DNA from: Acidobacteriaceae bacterium
Lineage (GTDB): Bacteria; Acidobacteriota; Terriglobia; Acidiferrales; UBA7541
NCBI GenBank assembly: GCA_030838075.1
Contig: JAUTXJ010000081.1
Span: 1-33,489 of the forward strand
Direction: 5' to 3'
DNA length: 33,489 nt
Shown here: positions 26,733 through 33,489 of the stretch, piece by piece
How the letters are laid out: every line of letters begins with the position of its first letter
Numbering within the stretch: position 1 is the first letter of the stretch
The notes under the pieces: model-generated
Database searches by the model: none
What the model was told of the DNA's origin: nothing
Seen by the model: the letters and a program-made list of their open reading frames with translations, nothing else
Translations under genes and position numbers: made by a program

Positions 26733-28109
26733 TCAGAGCGTCGCGAGATCCGCGTAAAAGTGCGCGATGGCTTTGATTCCCCCAAAATAATTCTCGAGGG
26801 CGATGTGTTCGTCGGGCGCATGAGCGTTTTCGTCCGGTAATCCAAATCCAATCAGAACACAGGGAACTTTGAACGTGTCATGCATCTGGGTAACGAAGGG
26901 AATGGAACCGCCTTCGCGAATGAAAACAGCTTTTTTCCCAAAACCTTTTTCCAACGCACTCTGAGCCTTCTTAAAAATCGGGGCCTGAAATGAAGCCGAC
27001 CACGGTTTTCCAGTGCTGAGAACTTCGAACTTGCAGGTGACCGTATCGGGCAACAACTTGCGAACCTGTTTTTCGACCAGCTTAGCAATCTTGTGGGGAT
27101 CCTGATCCGGAACCAGCCGAGTGGAAAATTTTGCGTAAGCCTTGGAGGGGATCACCGTTTTAGCGCCTTCCCCGGTATAGCCTCCCCAGATACCGTTCAG
27201 CTCCAGCGTCGGGCGTGTCCAGAGTTGCTCGACGATGGTGTAACCCTTTTCGCCAAAATAGCCTGGAGCGCCAACGGCCTTTTCAAACTCTTTGCGTTTC
27301 CACGGCAAAGCGTTAAGAGCCTTGCGCTCTGCTTTCGAAACCGTGGCGACAGAATCATAGAAGCCCGGCACGTTGACACGAGAGTTCTTGTCGTGAAGCT
27401 TGGCGAACAGCTCTGCAAGTATGGTTAGCGGATTCGGAACGGCGCCGCCGTAAACGCCGGAATGGAGATCGCGCGCTGGGCCCGTCAGTTCGATTTGGTA
27501 GTAATTCAAACCCCGCAGACCATAAGTGATGGAAGGCACGCCCTTCGCGAGCATGGAAGTGTCCGAAACCAGCAGGGCATCGGCTTTGAGTTTTTCTTTG
27601 TTCTTCTGCACATAGCTCCACAAGCTGACGCTGCCTACCTCCTCCTCGCCTTCAATGAGAACCTTCACGTTCACAGGAAGTTTGCCGTTGATTTTCTGCA
27701 AAGATTCGAGGGCCTTCAGATGAATATGCACCTGACCTTTGTCGTCAGCGGTGCCTCGGCCGAAAAGGTTTCCGTCGCGAACGGCAGGTTCGAACGCCGG
27801 AGTAGTCCACAATTCCAGGGGTTCGGCAGGCTGCACATCATAGTGGCCATAAAACAGCACCGTGGGTTTACCGGGGGCTTCCAAAGATTCGGCATACACC
27901 AGAGGATGCAAATTGGTGGGAACGATTTCAACCGTTTTAAAGCCCGCGTTACGCAAGCTATCAGCGACCCAACGCGCGCCGCGCTCCACATCCTGCTTGT
28001 GCTCGGTTTTCGCGCTGACGCTTGGGATGCGCAAGAACGAACACAATTCCGCAAGGTGTTCGTCGCGTCGGCCGTCAATATATTCAGCCAAATTCATGAA
28101 ATTCCTCAA
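26733..28109 (-). CDS. M20-family dipeptidase
   Basis: FYGHYDVQPAEPLELWTTPAFEP, GRGTADDKGQVHIHLKALE, IEGEEEVGS and GGSIPFVTQMHDTFKVPCVLIGFGLPDENAHAPDEH. Confidence 0.92.
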   Translation of the reverse strand: MRNFMNLAEYIDGRRDEHLAELCSFLRIPSVSAKTEHKQDVERGARWVADSLRNAGFKTVEIVPTNLHPLVYAESLEAPGKPTVLFYGHYDVQPAEPLELWTTPAFEPAVRDGNLFGRGTADDKGQVHIHLKALESLQKINGKLPVNVKVLIEGEEEVGSVSLWSYVQKNKEKLKADALLVSDTSMLAKGVPSITYGLRGLNYYQIELTGPARDLHSGVYGGAVPNPLTILAELFAKLHDKNSRVNVPGFYDSVATVSKAERKALNALPWKRKEFEKAVGAPGYFGEKGYTIVEQLWTRPTLELNGIWGGYTGEGAKTVIPSKAYAKFSTRLVPDQDPHKIAKLVEKQVRKLLPDTVTCKFEVLSTGKPWSASFQAPIFKKAQSALEKGFGKKAVFIREGGSIPFVTQMHDTFKVPCVLIGFGLPDENAHAPDEHIALENYFGGIKAIAHFYADLATL

Positions 28110-28328
28110 AACGCACGAGTCCGTCCAATCATGGTGCAGAGATTTAAAAGCAAAACTAGGCCGTGGCTAGCAGGCGAGCGGAAGTGGTCGAAAGGATCCG
28201 ATGCCAGAGACTATTCTAGGGCGTATAGGTGTCATGTACAAGTTGCGCACATTTTTCGCGTTTGCCTTTGCAGCACACCTGCCTGAACGGGTGATTGACG
28301 GTCTCCTTACGAAATTCAAGACTTGCCT

Positions 28329-28676
28329 ATGAGCCAAATTACCTCAAGTTCGCAACGGCGCAGTAGTCGAATGTTTCATAAAATGCGGATGCAGGCCCAA
28401 GGCCGCGCGCACAATGGGAAAAAATTTCGCGAGACCTGCGAAACCCTGGTGGTTAACGGCCACGGCGGGCTTCTGATTCTCAAACACGAAATCGATGACG
28501 GAGCAATGCTGGTGCTTACACATCCGGAGACATTGGAAGAACAAGAGTGCCGGGTAGTTTTTGTAGGGGAAATTAACGACCGCGGTCAGCGCGTGGGCGT
28601 CGAATTTCTTACTCCCGCGCCGCACTTCTGGGGCTTGGAATTTGTTGAACCATCGGTAGGTGGCTCAGCGGTTTAG
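28329..28676 (+). CDS. PilZ-like domain protein
   Basis: Small protein: ETLVVNGHGGLLILKHEIDDGAMLVLTHPETLEEQECRVVFVGEINDRGQRVGVEFLTPAPHFWGLEF. ATG 28329 preferred. Confidence 0.6.
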   Translation: MSQITSSSQRRSSRMFHKMRMQAQGRAHNGKKFRETCETLVVNGHGGLLILKHEIDDGAMLVLTHPETLEEQECRVVFVGEINDRGQRVGVEFLTPAPHFWGLEFVEPSVGGSAV

Positions 28677-29306
28677 GACCGGCCTGACAGCAACTGCGTC
28701 GACTCTCAGCTGTCTTCTCTTTGAAAGTGAAGCGAATAGTCTCCACAACAATAAAGCCGCCACAATCGCACCGTAGGTGAGCGGCCTGATTACCGCGGAC
28801 TTAACCAGCCAGTAGTAGTGAATCACTCCTAGCGCCGCGCTGAAATAAATCAGTCGATGAAGCTGCTGCCAGCGTTTTCCGCCGAGACGTCTAATCCACC
28901 CGGCAGTAGATGTTACCGCCAGCGGAATCAGCAACAGAAATGCGGTAAATCCCACAGTGATGTATTTGCGCTTGGCGATGTCCTTCCACATTTCCGATAG
29001 ATCGAAGAATTTATCTAGCCAGATGTACGTAGTGAAATGCAGACACGCGTAAAAGAAAGCAAACAGACCCAGCATGCGGCGAAAGCGAATCAGTTCCGGA
29101 AGGTGCAGGATTTTCCGAAATGGCGTAACGCACAGCGTAACGACCAGGAAGCGAAGCGTCCAATCTCCGGTAGCATGGGTGATGAACTCGATTGGATTAG
29201 CGGTCAGCTCGCCGTGAAGTGCTTCCCAGCCCAACACCATTAACGGCAAAAGACATAACAGAAAGACTGCCGGCTTACTCCATTTGCTGTTTAGCAGTGC
29301 ATGCAT
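28665..29306 (-). CDS. msrQ: MsrQ, haem b membrane subunit of the periplasmic Met-sulfoxide reductase
   Basis: Multi-TM: ATGDWTLRFLVVTLCVTPFRKI, RRMLGLFAFFYACLHFTTYIWLD and WQQLHRLIYFSAALGVIHYYWLVKS; adjacent to MsrP. Confidence 0.9.
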   Translation of the reverse strand: MHALLNSKWSKPAVFLLCLLPLMVLGWEALHGELTANPIEFITHATGDWTLRFLVVTLCVTPFRKILHLPELIRFRRMLGLFAFFYACLHFTTYIWLDKFFDLSEMWKDIAKRKYITVGFTAFLLLIPLAVTSTAGWIRRLGGKRWQQLHRLIYFSAALGVIHYYWLVKSAVIRPLTYGAIVAALLLWRLFASLSKRRQLRVDAVAVRPVLNR

Positions 29307-29312
29307 CCGGGT

Positions 29313-30275
29313 TTAGTAGCTTTTCTTGAGGTCCATTCCATTGTAGAGACTCGCGACTTGATCGCCGTAGCCATTGAACATCAGCGTGGGCCGCTTAAAA
29401 ATTTCGCCGAGACGGCGTTCTTTCGCCTGGCTCCAACGCGGATGATCGACATTAGGATTCACGTTGGAGTAAAAACCGTACTCCCGGGGAGCCATGCGAT
29501 TCCAGGTAGTGGGTGGTTGTTTTGCGACAAAGCGGATTTTCACGATGGATTTGATGCTTTTGTAGCCATACTTCCAGGGAACAACCATTCGCACCGGGGC
29601 GCCGTCCTGATTGGGCAATGTTTCCCCATACATTCCAACCCCGATTAACGTAAGCGGATTCATGGCCTCATCGAGGCGCAAACCTTCCACGTATGGATAT
29701 TCAAGGCCGGAATATTTTGCCTGCGGCATCTGACCGGGATCGAAAAAGCTTTCAAAGGCCACGAACTGTGCTATGGGGGTTGGTTCAACCAGCTTGGCGA
29801 GTTCAATAAAAGGAAAACCTATCCAGGGCACCACGATGGACCACGCTTCCACGCAACGATGACGGTAGATGCGCTCTTCCAAAGGAGCAATCTTTAGAAT
29901 TTCATCCATGCTGAATTTACGCGGCTTTTTAACTTCACCTTCGACGGAAACGCTCCACGGCGAGGTGCGGAATTTCTGCGCATTTTTGGCGGGGGCAGTT
30001 TTGTCAGTGCCAAATTCGTAGAAATTATTGTAGTGGGTCACATCGTTGTACGGTGTTTCCTTTTCCGTGGTGCTGAAAGGACTCTTCGTGGCCACGTCCA
30101 ACTTGCTGGTGGCGTGGACTTCATCAAATGGCATTCCTATCCGCCAGGCAGATGCTCCCGCAAATGCTGCAACTCCCGCGAGTCCCATGGCGCGCAGAAA
30201 TTCACGGCGCTGGGTATAGACAGATTTGGGCGAAACGTCTGAATAGGTCAAATCGGTGGGCCTGCGAATAAGCAT
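29313..30275 (-). CDS. msrP: MsrP, periplasmic molybdopterin methionine-sulfoxide reductase catalytic subunit
   Basis: Twin-arginine leader RREFLRAMGLAGVAAFAG; YRHRCVEAWSIVVPWIGFPF and GAPVRMVVPWKYGYKSIKSIVKI. Confidence 0.93.
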   Translation of the reverse strand: MLIRRPTDLTYSDVSPKSVYTQRREFLRAMGLAGVAAFAGASAWRIGMPFDEVHATSKLDVATKSPFSTTEKETPYNDVTHYNNFYEFGTDKTAPAKNAQKFRTSPWSVSVEGEVKKPRKFSMDEILKIAPLEERIYRHRCVEAWSIVVPWIGFPFIELAKLVEPTPIAQFVAFESFFDPGQMPQAKYSGLEYPYVEGLRLDEAMNPLTLIGVGMYGETLPNQDGAPVRMVVPWKYGYKSIKSIVKIRFVAKQPPTTWNRMAPREYGFYSNVNPNVDHPRWSQAKERRLGEIFKRPTLMFNGYGDQVASLYNGMDLKKSY

Positions 30276-30576
30276 GTCTTTTCCTCAGCGATGGTTACCA
30301 ATCCCTGCATTTATATTACGGGAATTCCGGAGTATTGGACGCGCCAAGCTCGTAAAGGGTGCAGGCCGCAAATTTAATGACAATTTGGTGACATTTCATT
30401 TTTCGAGCCCGCGCGGACGCAACTAGGGCGGGAGGCGCAACAATCACCGTCTGAAGCGCCGACTAAAATAGCCTGACAGGTCAACATTTTGGTAAATGTA
30501 CGCAATAGATTCTTTGCGTTGTACTTGTGGCTGAAACGCTGGCACTTTAAAAGTGCAGTAAGCATCGTGCATCACG

Positions 30577-30727
30577 TGTGGCGAGAACCACGAAGTTCCT
30601 GCCTTACTTGCAACAACCCGGGCAACCTGCTTTGCCCCAGGACCTGAGGGTCCTGCCATAAAAAATAAGTAAGAACGGCGCACCTGGTGAGGTGTGCCCA
30701 AATCTAAAATTAAAATTGGAGGACTCA
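30577..30727 (+). promoter_or_regulatory. Candidate structured 5' leader of the 30728-31210 gene
   Basis: Hairpins GTGG-cgagaa-CCAC, GGGCAA-cctgct-TTGCCC, CAGGACC-tgag-GGTCCTG and GGCGCACCT-ggtg-AGGTGTGCC, plus CTTACTT/AAGTAAG closing the middle two. Confidence 0.5.
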
Positions 30728-31210
30728 ATGGACACAAAACAGAAACGATCACTATCGGTGCATCTTGCAGGCTTGGCTCTAGCAGCGGGCGCGTTCCTCG
30801 GAACCGCGTCAGCGGCACGTTCCCAGGACCTGGTGCGCGGCACAATTACCCTCACGATCGCAGCCCAGTTCGGCAATACCACTTTGGCGCCCGGTAAATA
30901 CAGCTATGTAGTCGAGTCGCTGGAAGATATTCACTCCGTGGATGGCCTTCAGATTGGAAACAACCGCGTAGCTGTCATTCTAAGCAGTCTGACCAAGGAT
31001 GGTCACGTTGTAAGCTTGATCGCCAATGCGTTTAGAGAGGGCGCGCTAAACTCGCAATCGCCCGACTCCGTCGACTTTGGAACCGGAATGACGATTCGCT
31101 CGATCTCCTTAAAAAGTGCGGGCGTGAAAGTTATCTTCAGCACCAATCGAAACGAGCACGTATTGCAAGCAACGGCCTCGCAGCCATCGGCGGTTCGAGG
31201 AAACGATTAG
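30728..31210 (+). CDS. Small exported protein of unknown function
   Basis: ATG 30728 with TTGGAGGA upstream; signal peptide MDTKQKRSLSVHLAGLALAAGAFLGTASAARSQ; ORF runs to 31210. Confidence 0.75.
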   Translation: MDTKQKRSLSVHLAGLALAAGAFLGTASAARSQDLVRGTITLTIAAQFGNTTLAPGKYSYVVESLEDIHSVDGLQIGNNRVAVILSSLTKDGHVVSLIANAFREGALNSQSPDSVDFGTGMTIRSISLKSAGVKVIFSTNRNEHVLQATASQPSAVRGND

Positions 31211-31222
31211 CTCTTCAACCGG

Positions 31223-31256
31223 CGAGCGAGGCTGCTTTGGCGTCTCGCTCGTTTTC
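31223..31256 (+). terminator. Intrinsic terminator after the small exported protein
   Basis: CGAGCGAG-gctgctttggcgt-CTCGCTCG followed by TTTTCTCTC. Confidence 0.8.
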
Positions 31257-31341
31257 TCTCATTCGCCTCAGCGAAAATATGGAACTGAACTACTACAAAC
31301 TTGCGTTGGACGGAGGTGCGGCTAGCCGCTAGTTTAGACCT

Positions 31342-32067
31342 ATGTGCTCGGGTAGCAACGTACTCATCGATGAGTCCACCGAAGTGGATTTACTGCACGT
31401 CATCGCCAGCCGGATAACGGCAGCGGATTCGCTGCATGATGTTCTGGGACGAGTGCTCGAATTCGTCTTGTGGATCGCCAAGTTTGATTCCTGTTTCATC
31501 TACATTTTGGAAGGAAACGAACTCGTTTTACGGGCGTCACGTAATTCGCATAGCGAAGCCTTAGACCGTATTAGACTGCCGCTTGGTCAAGGCATTACTG
31601 GTTGGGTAGCGCAGCATCAGCAGCCAGTTTCGGTCGAGCACAACGCCTTCGACGATCCCCGTTTCCAAGCTTTTCATCAATTGCCGGAGGACCGCTTCGA
31701 AGCGTTTTTGTCCGTGCCGATTTTGAGCCGAGGCAAAGTGGTCGGCGTAATCAATGTGCAGCAGCGCGAGCCGTACGTTTTCAGCCAACGCGAAATTCGT
31801 TTGATCGTTACGGCCGGTTTCCTGGTAGGCGCTGAAATTGAATTGGCGCGCTTGGAAAGCGCCAATTCGCAGCTCTGCGAACAGTTGAATGCCAGAAAGG
31901 CCGTCGAGCGGGCTAAGGGAATCTTGCAGCGCGATTTGCAATTGAGCGAAGAGAAAGCCTATCTGACTCTGCAAAGCCAAAGCCGCCAAAGAAGAAGGCC
32001 TATGCGCGAAGTCGCCGAAGCCATCGTGCTGAGCGACGAGATTAAGCGCGCTAACGAAAAGATTTAA
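31342..32067 (+). CDS. GAF domain - ANTAR domain protein (putative RNA-binding antiterminator)
   Basis: GAF: RLPLGQGITGWVAQHQQPVSVEHNAFDDPRF...FLSVPILSRGKVVGVINVQQREP; C-term ANTAR: ARKAVERAKGILQRDLQLSEEKAYLTLQSQSRQRRRPMREVAEAIV. Confidence 0.85.
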   Translation: MCSGSNVLIDESTEVDLLHVIASRITAADSLHDVLGRVLEFVLWIAKFDSCFIYILEGNELVLRASRNSHSEALDRIRLPLGQGITGWVAQHQQPVSVEHNAFDDPRFQAFHQLPEDRFEAFLSVPILSRGKVVGVINVQQREPYVFSQREIRLIVTAGFLVGAEIELARLESANSQLCEQLNARKAVERAKGILQRDLQLSEEKAYLTLQSQSRQRRRPMREVAEAIVLSDEIKRANEKI

Positions 32068-32298
32068 ATTTGCGCTATCCTCGGCACGTCCCACAGACGT
32101 TTTGCATTCTCTTCAAAAGTAAGAAGTCGCGCTTGAAGACAACGTGTTACCGTCACGCCGGGTTACAGCCTCGATTCGACAAAAGGCGCAATTATACAGT
32201 CTCGTCGCAATTTACTCACAGTCGTCAAAAGCCAGCGACGCAACCTTTTGATTGTCTCAAATGCACTCCAAATCACAGGATCGGTTAGAATTGGAAAC

Positions 32299-32388
32299 GG
32301 AGGAGTGGGTGAGCGGTTGAAACCGGCGGTCTTGAAAACCGTTAGACCCGAAAGGGTCTCGGGGGTTCGAATCCCTCCTCCTCCGCCA
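32299..32388 (+). tRNA. tRNA-Ser, anticodon UGA (CCA encoded)
   Basis: Acceptor GGAGGAG/CTCCTCC, anticodon loop CTTGAAA, class II variable arm, T-arm GGGGGTTCGAATCCCTC, discriminator G + CCA. Confidence 0.95.
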
Positions 32389-32808
32389 TCGCGACGAAAA
32401 AATTATTAGAGGTTGAACTCAACAACGCCCCGCCACCCATAATTTTCTTCAATGTCACGCCGCACGCCTGGCGGTTACCGCTGAACGGCCTCGAACTCGC
32501 GCACCAGAAAGTACTGTCGAGGATAGAACCAAATCCTTCCGATCGAACGCGCACGACAGTGTGTCTGGTCCGTTGTTGACTAGGCGAGGACAATTCCCGA
32601 CTAGTTCTATTCCTCTCAGCCAAAGAGCCTTGTACCGTTTTGACAGCGGAAATACCGGCTCGTTCTGCCTCAGCCATCTGTAAACGTTGGTAACTGGCCC
32701 CTTAGTAAGCGCGGACGGTTTTTTCCGGTGCTCGGAAACTGTCCCTTCGGTCAGTTGTGACGGGCAGACCGCAATGGTATTCATGACGAGAATAGCGAGT
32801 GTGTGCAA

Positions 32809-33435
32809 ATGACCGAAAGACGCAACCTAAAGCCAGTAGCTCGAAAATCGCGCGCTACAGGGTTCAGCATGATCGAACTCTTGGTGGTGGTGGCCATCGT
32901 TATGGTCATTGCTGGTCTTGCTATTCCACAAATCACACTTACGTTGCGTACTTATCAAGTCACCTCAGCCGCGTCCCAGATCGCTGACGCCATAAAATTC
33001 GCTCGTTTTGAGGCCATTCGCCGTAACTGGCCTATGAGCTTCCTGGCGTCGTGGTCGGGAGTACGGTGGTCGGTAGGCACAGACAGTAATGGCGACACCA
33101 TTTTACAGCCTTCCGAACGCCAGTTCGACGTTACCGGCAACGTTACTCTGCTCACCGCTGCCGGTGTACCCACCTCCGGCAACCTCCCTGGGGCTTTGAA
33201 TGTGCCAGCGGTCACTGTTCTTTCCGGCAGCACCTCGGCAAAGGCAATCTTCTTCGATCCGCGAGGGGCCGTTAATTTTGCCGCAAGCGCCGGTGGTGCA
33301 GCCACCGTTTACGTGCTTTACGTCGGGCCGACTTCTCTGAGCACTCAGGACTATCGCGCTGTGGTGGTCATGCCCTCCGGCATAACCCAAGTGTGGGCCG
33401 GCAATGCCGGAAGCGCCTGGCACCAAATAAGCTGA
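32809..33435 (+). CDS. Type IV pilin-like / GspH-FimT family pseudopilin
   Basis: Class III signal GFSMIELLVVVAIVMVIAGLAIPQI, then a GspH-like body QIADAIKFARFEAIRRNWPM...FDPRGAV. Confidence 0.85.
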   Translation: MTERRNLKPVARKSRATGFSMIELLVVVAIVMVIAGLAIPQITLTLRTYQVTSAASQIADAIKFARFEAIRRNWPMSFLASWSGVRWSVGTDSNGDTILQPSERQFDVTGNVTLLTAAGVPTSGNLPGALNVPAVTVLSGSTSAKAIFFDPRGAVNFAASAGGAATVYVLYVGPTSLSTQDYRAVVVMPSGITQVWAGNAGSAWHQIS

Positions 33436-33462
33436 TTCTTTACGACACTTGAGGAAATGCGA

Positions 33463-33489
33463 ATGAGTAAGCGCAACACAAATAATAGA
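33463..33489 (+). CDS. Start of a further gene, truncated by the window end
   Basis: ATGAGTAAGCGCAACACAAATAATAGA after TTGAGGA; pilin operon context only. Confidence 0.35.

Noticed and set aside
27462-28286. 274-aa + strand ORF opposite the M20 dipeptidase
   Set aside because: Antisense shadow of a strongly supported peptidase gene.
29313-30275. MsrP/MsrQ pair as a novel redox system
   Set aside because: Standard gene order and motifs of the known periplasmic methionine-sulfoxide repair system.
30541-30557. Sigma-54 promoter (TGGCAC...GTGCA)
   Set aside because: GG to GC spacing is 14 rather than the required 12 positions, so the -12 element is out of register.
5413-32231. Recurrent octamer GTCAAAAG (5413, 17801, 22763, 24672, 32224)
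   Set aside because: One copy is inside a CDS, distances to genes vary, and no consistent -10 accompanies it; probably not a single motif.
32342-32677. - strand ORF ending ...MAEEEGFEPPRPFRV
   Set aside because: Its C-terminal part is the antisense translation of the tRNA-Ser gene, a well-known annotation artefact.
32697-32716. Sigma-54-like TGGCCCCTTAGTAAGC before the pseudopilin
   Set aside because: Spacing between GG and GC is off by one and the -24 box is degenerate.
1-33489. CRISPR arrays, transposases, phage or toxin-antitoxin modules
   Set aside because: No spaced direct-repeat array, transposase or integrase motif, or TA-like small gene pair was seen.

Overview
This 33.5 kb window looks like a chromosomal segment from an acidobacterium-like genome (inferred from gene content and style; not verified). 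Its left half (about 1-15.5 kb) is a dense nucleobase-catabolism island. The + strand carries a dihydropyrimidinase C-terminus, an M20 N-carbamoyl-amino-acid hydrolase, a yeast Fcy1-like cytosine deaminase and an adenosine deaminase. On the - strand, nine genes (13431 to 3488) overlap or sit a few nt apart: allantoinase, three XDH subunits (the FAD subunit fused to OHCU decarboxylase), HIU hydrolase, uricase, allantoate amidohydrolase, ureidoglycine aminohydrolase and a plant-type ureidoglycolate amidohydrolase. Divergent from these are a guanine deaminase and an NCS2 purine permease. Together they predict purine breakdown to glyoxylate plus ammonia without urea. The right half is mixed: a secreted CocE/NonD hydrolase, two OmpR-type winged-helix membrane proteins, a DDAH-like protein, a PEGA protein, an MFS/POT transporter, a TPR protein, cytochrome c, HU, DUF169, M20 dipeptidase, a PilZ-like protein, MsrQ/MsrP, a small secreted protein, a GAF-ANTAR protein, tRNA-Ser(UGA) and a pseudopilin. 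The least explained signals are non-coding: a multi-hairpin, possibly switch-like 5' leader at about 30577-30727 next to the ANTAR gene, and a long imperfect hairpin at 17591-17669. No CRISPR, transposase, phage or rRNA was seen. All calls come from reading the sequence; no search or folding program was run.
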